Assembly (NCBI RefSeq): GCF_020882245.1
Contig: NC_083597.1
Location: forward strand, 8,466,581-8,530,580
Direction of reading: 5' to 3'
Source of the DNA: Rhopalosiphum padi
Taxonomy: Eukaryota > Arthropoda > Insecta > Hemiptera > Aphididae
DNA: 64,000 nt
Below the pieces are notes generated by a model, which had not been told where the DNA came from, did no database searches, and saw nothing but the letters and a program-made list of their open reading frames with translations. This document shows, piece after piece, positions 1 to 11,467 of this stretch (position 1 is its first letter; each line of letters begins with the position of its first letter). Position numbers and translations under genes: made by a program.

Positions 1-1058
1 GATCTTATTGCACCTGCATTGTATAAAGTTAAATATTAAACTAATTGGGTACAATACAATGATGGTACCATGGGTGGACATCAGAGGAGACTTAGGGGGC
101 TTAGTTCTAGTTAACTAGCTCTCCAAATACTTCATTAGACACCCCAAATATTCAAAGGTTATATATTAGCCCCTGTGGATCATTACATTGGATTATTATA
201 GCCCCTCCCCTAGCAATTCAACCAAATGTCTGCCTATGGATAGTATCTACATTGTATAAAGTTATAATTCCGTTATAAACGACTAGTCCTGAACAATCAT
301 CTACATGCTACTCCTCAAGCTAATCTGGTCCTTTCAATCCAAATGCCTAACCAAACTAAAGCTCCTTATAAATAAAAATAAATTATTTAAAAATAAATAG
401 CCGCGCATTTAATCATAACATTTGATAAGAACAATATTGATTGTTATATATATTGTATATTGATACGGATTTCGCGTTATAGAGGCGTGGGGTCGTTACG
501 TGCGGTTGTTCGAGTGGGACGAAACGTTACGTAAAAAAGCGGAACGCGTACGTTGCGATTCGGGCGCAAGATAAAGAGTGTTGGAGGTGATGGCCGCCGG
601 AGCCGTCGAAACTACGTCGAGCGCGTCGTGCGTGGTAGAATGAGGGAGGGGGAGACATGAAAACAATTGGACAACACGGTAATAATAATACAATAATACT
701 GCCGTGCGGAAAACAAAAATATAATACAATTTAGTTAACAAAAATATAATACAAATTATAATTTAGGGTGCGCGTAGTGGCGGTGTTCCGATATCGCTAC
801 AGGTTGAATAGTTTGAATTCTAACCTCAAATAATAAATCAATAAGTACGGTAATTTTGTCATATTCTCCCCACTGACTAGATAAAAAACATTGGTAACGC
901 TGCTGCGAAGATCCATTCGTGTGGCGACTGGCGTCTGTGTCTGGTGTGTGACCTACATTGTTCATTATTCTTTGAAGGAGCTCTGTTCTCTTCATCATCT
1001 CATCTTCATAGACTTCAACACCGTTCGTCTGTTTTCAATAATTTTTCACAGATCAAAA
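1..1058. other. Upstream/promoter region of the SUMO-like gene
   Basis: No gene is supported here. The first 450 bases are AT-rich and carry a short motif (TTGTATAAAGTTA) twice, near 19 and 252, which may mark an old repeat. From about 470 to 1050 the sequence is clearly richer in G, C and CpG than its surroundings, consistent with a promoter and 5' untranslated region of the plus-strand gene that starts at 1059. A short near-duplication (AAAAATATAATACAA) occurs at about 714 and 742. The transcription start cannot be placed from sequence alone. Confidence 0.45.
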
Positions 1059-2534
1059 ATGGCTGTAAACACAGGAGTAAGTATAAACAAGTTAGCATAT
1101 TGCGCGAAAAGTAAAAACACGAGTCGGCGTTCTGTAATGGCGTCGGACGATGGAAAACAATGGTCGATCGCGCCTGTTACCCACCCGTTTTGACGTTTGC
1201 TATTGCGCGCCGTACGTTTTGACACCTGATGCCCACCCGTTTTTTTTGTGCTCAAGTCACCATCGTGTCCGCGCATATTCCGTCTTAACCTCTGTCTAGT
1301 ATTTTAAGGAGACGCCATACTCGCACGTGTTGTCTCTGTCTTACTAACTTATATACATCATAAAATATATTCTTCTAAACGCAAATTGTTATGATGTACG
1401 TTAGTAAGACAGAGACAACATAATATGTGGGTATGGAGTCCTCTTAAGCGTTTGTTAACGTTTTATTTCATTTCCGCACACGCTCGTTTGTTTCATACAC
1501 GTATCGTTAAACAATCAAGTTTTTCTAAAATTCAACAGTGCTGATCAACCATGTAATTTTACCATATTGAAGGTCGTTATGTTGATATTCCCAGAAGTGG
1601 TGGTACCATTAAATCTGTCAATCATAAGTTTTATAACTTACCTCGAATCTGAAATTTACCACCATCATTGATGTACCTCAATCACTGTTGGCATTTATTA
1701 TCTTTAACATTCTGTATATGACGATAAGTCAACTGACTTCTGACTTGCATAAGATTTTATAAGTTCATAATCAAATGGTTATTCAAAATCAATTTTGGAT
1801 TTTTGTAAAAAAGTGTTTCGATACAATAATAATAACTGGTTAACTGGTTATTGAATTATTATTTTATCTAAATTTTATAAAATTAGAATATTATTTTTAA
1901 ATTATAATTTTGTTAGGTTATTATTATTAGTTTACATTATTAAAAAATATTTTGTATTTTAGGATTCCCCTCAAATGATCATTAAAGTTAATGTTCTTGG
2001 CGTAGATAATAATGTTATCCAATTTAAAATCAAGACACATTGTCATTTAATAAAGCTCATGAATGCGTACTGCGCAAAATCGGTAAGTATAAGCTATTAA
2101 GAAGTAATTAATTGTAATTTTTACCATTAGTAACAATTTAACTTAATATTAGACTACATTTTTTTTTAATAGAATATATTTCTTACTTATAACTTGGTGT
2201 CATGTTTTTTAATAACATCCATATAATGTTTTATTAACTTGAAAATAATAAATTCTATTTACCATATTGTCTAGATTTTAGTAATAGAAACACTACTATT
2301 TTTATAATAGCTAAGATACATATTGTACATTAGTTAAACAGAGATATATTATTGAAGGTAATAAAATTGTTTTTCTGAAATTTTTTTATGTTTTAGGGTT
2401 TAGACAGAGCAATAACTAGGTTCAGGTTTAACGGAGCGGCAATTTCTGAAACAAGTACGGCGAATTCTATGGGAATAGAGGATGATGACGTAATTGAAGT
2501 TTTCCAGCTTCAGACTGGTGGTGGCCTTTATTAA
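1059..2534 (+). CDS. Divergent SUMO-like ubiquitin-family modifier, three exons
   Basis: The coding exons are 1059-1076, 1963-2082 and 2397-2534, all with GTAAGT-type donors and AG acceptors, giving 91 residues. The product has the SUMO beta-grasp signature: the SIM-binding strand VIQFKIK (from about residue 20), the helix with KLMNAYC, then RFRFNG, then an acidic IEDDDVIEVF strand, and ends QTGG followed by a three-residue tail GLY. In SUMO family members a protease cuts after the double glycine and the modifier is conjugated to lysines through E1 and Ubc9. It differs from canonical insect Smt3 at many normally fixed positions and its short N-terminal arm contains no lysine. The introns show it is not a retrocopy. 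Putative AATAAA signals follow at about 2553. It is probably a lineage-specific SUMO paralogue; the family call is firm, the function is inferred. Confidence 0.92.
1303..1447. mobile_element. TTAA-ended MITE, copy 1 (in SUMO intron 1)
   Basis: The two ends form an imperfect inverted repeat of about 55 bp. The left arm starts TTAAGGAGACGCCATAC and continues through TGTTGTCTCTGTCTTACTAAC; the right arm is its reverse complement and ends GAGTCCTCTTAA. TTAA at both borders suits a piggyBac-type target site. It has no coding capacity. Two further copies lie at about 14415-14805 and 39860-40089. Confidence 0.7.
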
Positions 2535-5093
2535 CTACTTATTATTTGACATAATAAAAAAATGTTTAAAATAATAAACTAGTATTATATCAAGAACTAC
2601 ATTTGATAGATTAATTGATGTGTGTAGAATATTATAGATAAAATATATACTGTAAAACTTTATTTGTATACCAATTTATTTATACGATTAATATTATTTT
2701 CATATTTCTCTAGATTAATAAACTTTTGATATAATTAATGAGGTTTTTTAATTTGTTTTACTATTTTAAATTTTTAAATGATTCATTATAAAGTGTAAAA
2801 GACATTATAATTATTGTGACTAGGTATTAAAATAATATTTTCAATCCAATTTTTAAAAGGTCGTGTTCCACGTATTGTATAAATTTGGCTATATTGAGTA
2901 GGGACATCTTTCATACATTAGAAATCTAAATCTTCATTATAGTGTTCAATACATATATATTTACGTTATTTTAATTCCTAAAATATAATTTAAAACAATG
3001 AAAATATTGTAACGCTTAACCTTTGAAAAACTCAAGGTTTAAACATATATGTTTTATTATATGGTAAGGTTTTCTTGAAAATTAGTAGTTAATAATTAAT
3101 AAAACTAATTTAAATATATTTATGTAATGATTTTTAATATTGTACTTTTTGGTTTAGTCTAATCTGTTATTTAACATAATAAAAATTTTAATAATCGAAT
3201 AAATCTCTCAAATTACATTTATATGACATCATATTATCATAATATAATACTATTCAATCACCCAAGATGGCTAAGACATCTTCTGTTAGATTAATAAATA
3301 GTCAATGTTTTAAAATACCTATTCATTTAAATTGAAATTCTAGCTATTCAAAGATTACCATAATTTCATAATAAATTTAATAATAAAAAATAATATTAGG
3401 TATTTGTTTTGACCATTTAAATGTATCAATATTTTTAATTTAAAATGTCATTATTTATATAAATTGATTTTTATTATCTTTTTTTTTTGAGCTGCTAAAA
3501 ACAACTATTCTAATACATTTCACATATTTAAAATATTAAATTGCAAGAAAATTATTTTGATAGACATTTTTGCTGTAGGAAATGATAAATTTTTTATTTA
3601 AACAAATGTTCATAATATCAGACAATTCAAATAAATCAAATCAAGATAGTCAACTTCAACTTTTTTAATTTTTTAAGTGATAACTAATTGTATTTATTTA
3701 AATTAATTATGATCTTATTTTTGAACTATTTTTTTACAAATAGGGTTAGAGAATTTTTGAATACTTTAATAATTATTTTTATGTTATAACTTATAACTAT
3801 TTCATGTTACACTTAGTATAACAATAATTAATAATAAAAGTAATGTAATTTAAAAATAAATAAAAGATTATATATTTAATTTTATTATTAAGATCAATCA
3901 TTTCTTGTGCTCATAAAAATAAGTCACTACAAAATGAACAATGATTGAGTAACAAAATGATTCAGTAGAAATGCGTTCAAAGGAATCAGTTGCTTTGATT
4001 TTGTTCCATTTTTAGGAATTTATTGAGAACGTAGTTTCTTTTTATGTTTAGGAACGTATTGGAATTTCGTTCACTTTTTAGAGGAACATGAATGATTTTT
4101 TTGTTCCTTTCTTCATTCATTTATTTTTAAATAAAAGTAATTAAATCATCAAAAATGTATAGCTTCTTTTGAAATTTAGAAGTTAATATAAAGATGTATA
4201 AAAATAAACCTGTATACGATATTATTGATAGAGTTTACAAAAGTTAAAACTATTACTAAATAACAAGGTGTTATGTTTACAATTTTAAAATTAAAACAAT
4301 ATTATAGTATAAAACTGTACCTATGTTTTTTTATTTTATTTTACTCCACATTAAAAAGGAACAGTAAAGGATTTAGTTCCTTGTCTATAAAATAGAGGTA
4401 TATTGTTTGGTCATTTCACACATTATATTATTATGGGTACTTCAATGACATATTTTGTTTATAAAGTTATCTCAGAAATAATAATAATATGTAGCATTCA
4501 AAAAAATTATTTTTTTATGGTTACTAATCTTTAGTAATTAAAGTTATAATTTTTTCCAGCATTATAAATTATTTAAACAAATGTTATATAATTAGTTTAT
4601 TTTTACAGTAAATAGTAAGAATAGCTATTTATTTAAATATTTTTCTATTTCATTATTAATATATATTCAACATTTAAATATTTACTTGTGTTTGTTAATT
4701 ATGTTATAATTTGTAAATATTTGATTTAGAAATGTAGGTTATAATAAATTATTCTTGGATATAGGATTTAAAATTTAAAGGTTAACTTCTTATCAATGGG
4801 AAAAGTATAGATACTTAGGTAATACTTATATTTGACATATTATTATTTATAGGTAACCTACTCTTTTTTTTTATTTTGTAAATTTTGTGTTTTTTTTTTA
4901 TTTAATATACTAGTATAACATGTTATAAATATTTAAATATTTAATAATCTATAAACCAAATTATTAATCCTCTTTGCCTAACTTGAGCTGGATCTACCTC
5001 TGAATACTTTATATTACTTATAAATCAAAAATTTTTAGTAAAATTATTAAAAAGTTATAATATAATAGAGGTATTAATATAATTAATAGTTCA
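2535..5093. other. AT-rich intergenic spacer
   Basis: This stretch is dominated by A/T simple sequence with no exon or RNA gene I can support. The part around 3900-4380 is less simple and repeatedly contains GGAAC/GTTCC motifs in both orientations (for example near 4050, 4083 and 4362), which looks like eroded transposon sequence, but I cannot define its borders. Confidence 0.4.
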
Positions 5094-5099
5094 TGAATA

Positions 5100-5293
5100 T
5101 TATTTATTATTAGTAGTAGTATTGTTATTATTATTATATACCACGGTGACACACGAGCACACAGTGACCAGTGAACCGTGAACCGTGATGTTTGTGATTT
5201 TGTTTAATTAAGGAATCATGGCATTTAATCCATTCGTTGACTTTATTAATCTTCAAAAACCCATTGGGATGTTACAATATCTTAACTGCTACA
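5100..5293 (+). repeat. Left LTR of the old gypsy element
   Basis: From CCACGGTGAC at 5141 to CTACA at 5293 this matches the right LTR with about 15 differences in 150 bp. The upstream border lies in a (TTA)n tract and is uncertain by some 10 bp. Confidence 0.8.
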
Positions 5294-5296
5294 TTT

Positions 5297-5314
5297 TGGG
5301 GGCCTGTCCGGTTG
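5297..5314 (+). promoter_or_regulatory. Primer binding site, tRNA-Pro-like
   Basis: TGGGGGCCTGTCCGG lies 3 nt after the left LTR. It closely resembles the tRNA-Pro primer site class (TGGGGGCTCGTCC...), with two swapped bases at positions 8 and 9, so initiation of minus-strand synthesis from tRNA-Pro is likely for the intact ancestor. Confidence 0.6.
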
Positions 5315-5399
5315 TTGGTTTGTATTAATAGGTACTTGTTAACGAATTGGACGTTAACTTGAAATTCTAACCTCAAATTAATTCGTGTTAGGTTAGGTA

Positions 5400-8300
5400 T
5401 ATATAGCAAACGTCTATTATCAGGTACCGCTGCTTTATATCTACGTTCTGAAAATGTTATTAAGTCATGGAATTTTTTGCGGGAATGTTTGATGAATGAG
5501 TTTCGTAATAATTTAACTTCTGCTGACGTGCATAGACAGCTTACAGCTAGAGTAAAAAATTATAACGAATCTCATCAGCAGTATTTGTTTAAAATGATAG
5601 AAATAGCAAAACAAGGAGATGTGTCTGAAAATTCATTATTGGATTATGTCATTGCTGGCATTCAGGATAGTGAAGTAAATAAGTCTTTGCTATATGGTGC
5701 TACAACAATAAGTGAATTTAAAATAAAATTACAGTTATATGTTAAAGGGAAATCAAGGATGCATATCTCTGAGCCTGGAATATCTAAAGTTTCTAATGGC
5801 ACTGCAAGTAATCATAACACAGGTAATATGCAACGAGACTCGATGTTAGGCGTTTCAAACACAGTAATTAGGTGTTTCAGTTGTGAATCTAAAACACAAC
5901 AACATAGGGAATGTCCAGACTTGGACAAAGGTCCTAAGTGCTTTGCTTGTAGATATTTTGGCCACAAATCAACTGGGAATAGTAAGGAAACTCAAACAAA
6001 GCGCACAAATAATGATGAAAAACCTCAAGTATATCAAGTGAGTTCTGTAAATACTGATGAGCGAATATTTAAAGAAATTAATGTGTTAGGAATAAAAACT
6101 TTAGCTCTTATAGACACTGGCTGTGATTTGAATTTATGTCGTCAAACATTAGTTAAAGGTATTGATGCTATCAATATAGAAGTTAGTCTGAGCGGGCCAG
6201 CTGGAACTAAGTTTTGTACTAAGCAAAAATGCATCACTGAATTGGAAGTTGATAATGCTACTTATATAGTTGAAGTGTACTCTGTCCCTGATGAGGACTT
6301 AATATGTGACTTTATTATAGGTAGATCATTATTTCAAACCAACGCTGAACTAAAAATCAGTCCTGGAGTGATCGAAATTAATAAAATAGCTATTGAAACA
6401 AATGAATTTGATATAGGATCTAGAGAACATTATCCAGTTATATGTAGTATGATATCTAACTATGAACCATTTACCATAGAAACTACACCAATAAAAACTA
6501 AAATTATAGTTAACGATGACGAACCAATCTATCAGCGGTCAAGGCGTTTATCACCAAAAGAAAAAGCATTTGTAGAAAACCAAGTAGTAGAATGGATTGA
6601 AGAAGGTATTATAAGACCCAGTTCGGATTATGCTAGCCCAATTGTAATTGTCCCCAAAAAAGATGGTACATTTCGGGTATGTATTGACTATCGTCGATTG
6701 AACAGTAAAATTATTAAGGATCGTTAACCTTTACCTCTGATTGAAGACCAACTAGATAAACTACAAGAAGCTAAAATATTTACAACATTAGACCTAAAGA
6801 ACGGGTTTTTTCATGTAGCCATGGACGAAGAAAGTATTAAATACACATCTTTTATTACACCAGATGCACAGTATGAATTTTTGAAAACATCGTTTGGATT
6901 GTGTAATGCTCCACCTGTATTTCAGACTTCAGTGTTTTATAAATTATGTATTCAGAGACATAATACGGAAGAGATATTTGTTAGTTTACATGGATGAATT
7001 AGTTATAATTTCAAGCACAATTGAAGAAAATATTGAACGACTAAAGATGGTATTAAGCACTTCAGCTAACCATGGTTTGAAAATTAACTGGAAGAAATGT
7101 TGATTTCTTAAGATGCAAATTGATTACTTGGGATACCGAATTAAACAAAACAAGTTGAGTCCATCACCGTTAAAATTGGCTGCTGTGATAAAATATCTAA
7201 GATTGCAAAGTACTAAGCACATACAAAGTTTTTTAGGGCTTACTGGATATTTTCGTAAATTCATCAAGGACTATGCCTTAATTGCTCGCCCATTGAGTAA
7301 AATGCTCAAGAAGGAGACACTATGTATAATTGGACCTTGACAGAAAAGTGCATTTAATATGCTAAAGAAAAAATTAACAGAGGCACCTGTGTGTTGAATA
7401 CTAGGAATTTTCAATCAGCATTCAGTTACTGAGGTACACACAGATGCCAGTATGTATGGTTTCGGTGCTATACTTTTACAAAAAGATTGTGATACTCTAT
7501 TGCACCCTATAAACTTTATGAGCAATAAAACTACACAAACACAACAAAGATACCATAGTTATGAGTTAGAATTTTTAGCAATTGTAGAAGCTATGAAAAA
7601 GTTTAGATCCTATTTATTAGGACTGCAGTTTAAAATAGTAACTGATTGTGCTGCATTCACTAAAACATTGGATAAAAGGGAACTCGCAACTCGCGTAGCC
7701 CGTTGGGCATTGTTGTTAAGCAAATTCAACTACACTATTGAGCATCGAGCTGAATCCAGTATGGCCCATGTAGATGCGTTGAGCCGGTATCCAATATGCA
7801 TGACTATCAATAGTGAATTTATAGCCCAATTACTAAAAGCACAGTAGGAAGAAATTGAGGTAAAAACCTTAACTTCAAAAGCAAGGATGAACGGATGTGG
7901 TTCATATATTGTCGAAAATAATCTGCTTTACGAAGTACGAGATGATAGAAAATTACTGGTTATCCCAAAAGGTATGCAAAATGAGGTAATTCGGAATGCG
8001 CATAACGTTGGCCATCCATTTTGGTGTTAAGAAAGTTGTTGAATTGTTAGATAGAGAATATTCAATTTCTAATGTTCGTGAAAAGGTGGAACGTTTCATA
8101 AGAAATTGTGAACATTGTATTTTGATCAATCGAAAATAGGGAAAACAAGAAGGATTCCTTAACACAATTAAAAAAGGTGATCTGTCATTACATGAGTGGC
8201 ACATAGATTTTCTAGGCCCGTTAACATATACCCCTCGTGGATATAAACATATTCTAGTTATTATTGATGCATTTACAAAATTCTGTTGGCTTTTTCCAAC

Positions 8301-8924
8301 AAGAAGTACTACATCTTAAGAAGTTGTGGACAAAATGTATATATTACAAGCTACATTCGGTAATCCAACACGTCTGATATCTGACCGTGGCGCTGCATTC
8401 ACATCTAAAGACTTCAAGAAGTACTGTAATGCTATTCACTGTGCGTATATCATGTACATATTACCACAGTAATGCCTAGAGGAAATGGACAGGTTGAAAG
8501 GTTGAACGATACAATAGCAACGGTATTAGCAAAATTGTCTATTGATGATCCAGGTCAATGATTTAAGTATGTCTCAAGAGTACAAATGACATTGAATAGT
8601 TTATGGCAATGATCAATTAATATGACTCCATTTAAATTAACATTTGGAACTAAAATTAAACATCCAGATCTACTTCCATTATGCAATTTGATAAAAATAG
8701 AGTATGCAAAAAGTTTTCTGGACAAAAGAGAAGCAGAACGTCAAGAGGCTAAGCGATGCATACTAAAAGCTCAGCAAGAGCAAAAGAAAATATTTGATCA
8801 TAGAAGGGTGGCAGCAGTAGATTACAGAATTGGTGATTTGGTTGCCATTAAAAGAACACAATTTCTTCCACTATCCAAGATAAAGAATAAATTACCTTGG
8901 ACTCTATCATTACAGGACCTGTAA
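5400..8924 (+). pseudogene. gag-pol pseudogene of the old gypsy element
   Basis: The reading frame is already open near 5405 without an ATG, so gag lacks its N-terminus. A gag segment (to about 5860) is followed by two imperfect CCHC knuckles at about 5870-5985 (the second has N for the last C), a protease with DTG at about 6115, and RT from about 6500. The first long frame stops at 6725; further pieces are open at 6894-7103, 7113-7340, 7452-7847 and 8622-8924. The RT active-site box reads YMDE rather than YxDD, so the second catalytic aspartate is lost. RNase H begins near 7440, and integrase D, D and E motifs are recognisable near 8205, 8380 and 8490 among several stops. Non-functional. Confidence 0.9.
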
Positions 8925-9033
8925 AAACTAGCACAGGAACAGATTATATGAAAAAATGGAAAAGCTGTCAAAGTTCAGATGAAGATGATGAAGATTCAGT
9001 GTCCGACACGGACTCTACTTAGATGGGGGAGAA

Positions 9034-9216
9034 TGTGGGTTTATTATTATTATTATTATTATGTACCACGGTGACATACGGACACACAGTGACCAGTGAA
9101 CCGTGGACCGTGATGTGTGATTTTGTTTAATTAAAGATTCATGGCATTTACTCCATTCATTGACTTTATTGATCACCAAAAACCCATTGGGAAGTTACAC
9201 TATCTTAACTTCTACA
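9034..9216 (+). repeat. Right LTR of the old gypsy element
   Basis: It begins TGTGGGTTTATTA after a GGGGGAGAA polypurine tract and ends CTACA at 9216. It includes a (TTA)n tract and the CCACGGTGAC block shared with the left LTR. Confidence 0.85.
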
Positions 9217-9430
9217 TATATACATACTAACTTTTAAATATTGTAATTGTTTCTGTTGTTAAATCACATTGCTTCATTATAATTTCTATAGCTTATATTA
9301 GTTATATTTAATATAATCTAACTACAATACGAATATTGAATCTACTGCAAAATATTTAAATGTACAGTGTACGGACGTATAATAATGGCACTCACTAGAA
9401 ACCTAAAAATGGGAAAAAGCTTAATATATT

Positions 9431-9610
9431 AAGTAAAACCTTTCTTACTGCATACAATATACATAATATAGCAAATCCTCTATTAGACGAAATTCTCTAT
9501 ATAACGAAAAACATCAATAGTTCTGATTCAAATACAGTAGTGAAATTAACTTCTGTATGGCGGAAAAATGTGTTAGTCCCAAGCGATACCGGTAAAGAAA
9601 GGTTTTACTG
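9431..9610. mobile_element. pogo/Tigger-like MITE
   Basis: The ends are inverted copies: AAGTAAAACCTTTCTTAC at the left and GTAAAGAAAGGTTTTACTG at the right, the latter followed by TA. Just inside, TCTATATAACGAA resembles the sub-terminal motif of pogo/Tigger elements. At about 180 bp it is non-autonomous, presumably mobilised by a Tc1/mariner-superfamily (pogo) transposase. Family call by motif only. Confidence 0.6.
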
Positions 9611-10610
9611 TATATATATATAATTTACCTACATTTGGAGGCACAAAAAGAGTGTAGCATCCGTCTTTTTTTTTACATAAATACAACATTTTATAAATTA
9701 TATTTAATGCTGTAAACATAGGTCTAAACCAGGTGTATCTCAAATAGAAAATCCCAACTGTTAATACTTACAGTTTATTTTAGATTTTAACTGTACGAGA
9801 TATTAATTTCAAAAGATGGGTATTATAAAATTTAAATTAAATATTTATTTAATATTATTTTGGGACTTAAAATCACAATGGTATAGGTATGAACTAATTA
9901 TGCCACTGGCTATATCACAAATTATTCAATTTCATTAATAGGATTGGATGTTTGCAATGGTAAATATTGGTGATTATTATCTCTTTACATTTAATTTGGC
10001 TCTCAATGACCGTTATGATTTTTAAAGATATAGTGGTCTAAATTTTAGACTCTAAAAAATATAATTTTCTATTACACATTATATAATATAGTTTTCGGAA
10101 CCCTGTTTTTTAAGACCATAATCAACATAGGTACCTCAAATAAAACATAATGATAGATATCTACTAAAGAAATCAAATGCTTAACATAGGACAAACGAAA
10201 ACTATAGGTACCTACACATTAAGATATATTTTATGTTTACAATGCATTTGAGAAAAGTCTTAGTGCTTTTTAATTTAAAGTCCCTTTATGACTGCTAGAA
10301 GGTACCATTTGTTATATTTATTTGTTATTTGCTACCAGTAATTAGTATAGTATGTATTGATAATACCGACTAGGTCTGCTTGACCTACTTAAATATTAAG
10401 GTATAAAGTTTTTTATAATTAATGTTGAATCGATGAAATCAATAATATTATATTAAACAAATAAATCACAAAAGAATAAAACCTGTAAATATAAAATGAA
10501 GTTGTCTTTTATACTTATTCTGACTGAGCCAGAATAAGAAAATCAATACAAAACGTTCAGTAAATGTTAAGTTAAAAATTAATTCAACAACATGGACGGT
10601 CTATAATATA

Positions 10611-11095
10611 AAGGGAGTCCCAAAAAAAACATTTTTGATCGCAAAATTATAAGTGACTAATCTTTAAAATTTGAATCTTACAGGACTGTGGTTTCAGCCG
10701 GTGCCACGCTATAGCAGGACCATTAAACTGCTGCATGAGAAGTTCCTGAATCGCCTCATTGTAGGGTTATGTGAACTGGTCAGCAAGGTCATATGATTTC
10801 ATGCCTTGTGATTTTTTCCTTTAAGAATTTGTCAAATCTCCGGGTTAAGCAAAGGAACCAAGAACTATAAACGATTTTAAAGAAAAAATTCGACTGTCAA
10901 AATTTGCCATAGAACTGTGAGGTGGTTGTCACTTATTTTCTCTACCGTATTATAGCCTGTCATCAAGCCAGGGGAGGTAATTTGGATGATATTTTTCATA
11001 CATAAGCCGGAGGCTATACTGAAATTTGTCATTTTTTTTTTGTTTGATAAATTAAGTGTTTATCCTATTTAAAAAAATCTTTTTGGGACACTCTT
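10611..11095 (+). mobile_element. Mariner-like element remnant with broken transposase
   Basis: The ends are inverted repeats around GGGAGTCCCAAAAA (left) and TTTTTGGGACACTC (right), each flanked by TA, the Tc1/mariner target. The interior (about 10680-10930) contains pieces of a DD34D transposase C-terminal region in shifting frames: TIKLLHEKF..NRLI, then CDFFL (stop) EFVKS at about 10800-10840, where mariner-type proteins have CDFFLWG, then RTINDFKEKIR. At least one stop and several frameshifts make it inactive. Confidence 0.7.
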
Positions 11096-11404
11096 TACAC
11101 ACTCATATATTATAATATATATTATATGTATAATAATGTATATGTCTATAAAAATGTATTAATACAACACAACAAAGAACAATTTTAATTTTTTTATTAT
11201 TAACATTAATCTATACACAAAAACAGTTAGCTATATAATATACGTACAGTAAAATCAACAAAAAGTAATGTATTAAAAAAAAAAACTTAAAATTTCATAC
11301 CTTAAAATAACCTAATATATATAATATGGCATCATTTTTATTTTACAATTATTATAAAAAAAAAAGTGTAATATAAATATCATGAATATGGCAAATTCAT
11401 CATT

Positions 11405-11467
11405 TTTATTTCTTCGTGGTAGAATATACACCAGCTAACAATCGCTGGTATTTCTTTTTTCTACCAC
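11405..11467 (-). other. Possible 3'-terminal exon of sulfateless
   Basis: On the minus strand a good acceptor (TTGTTTACAG) at 11468-11470 is followed by 57 nt and an AATAAA signal (11410-11405). A GTACGT donor lies just past the sulfateless stop codon (minus strand, 12726-12721), so this could be a 3' UTR exon spliced to it. The short open frame here would end in a lysine-rich tail and TAA, but I see no protein family for it. Confidence 0.35.

Larger units (their letters stand above)
5100..9216 (+). mobile_element. Old, degenerate Ty3/gypsy LTR retrotransposon
   Basis: Two LTRs of about 185 bp bracket a broken gag-pol. The right LTR (9034-9216) starts TGTGGG and ends CTACA, and is preceded by the purine tract GATGGGGGAGAA. 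The left LTR ends at 5293 and its 5' border is blurred by a (TTA)n run. The LTRs differ at roughly one position in ten, so the insertion is old. Order: truncated gag, zinc knuckles, protease, RT, RNase H, integrase; no env is visible. I could not confirm a target duplication. It lies between the SUMO-like gene and the 3' end of sulfateless. Confidence 0.9.

Noticed and set aside
496..998. Minus-strand frames upstream of the SUMO-like gene
   Set aside because: Low-complexity or motif-free; lie in the likely promoter/5' UTR of the plus-strand gene.
11405..11467. A separate minus-strand gene ending in a lysine-rich peptide
   Set aside because: No upstream coding exon found between 11468 and 12726; a 3' UTR exon of sfl is the more economical reading.
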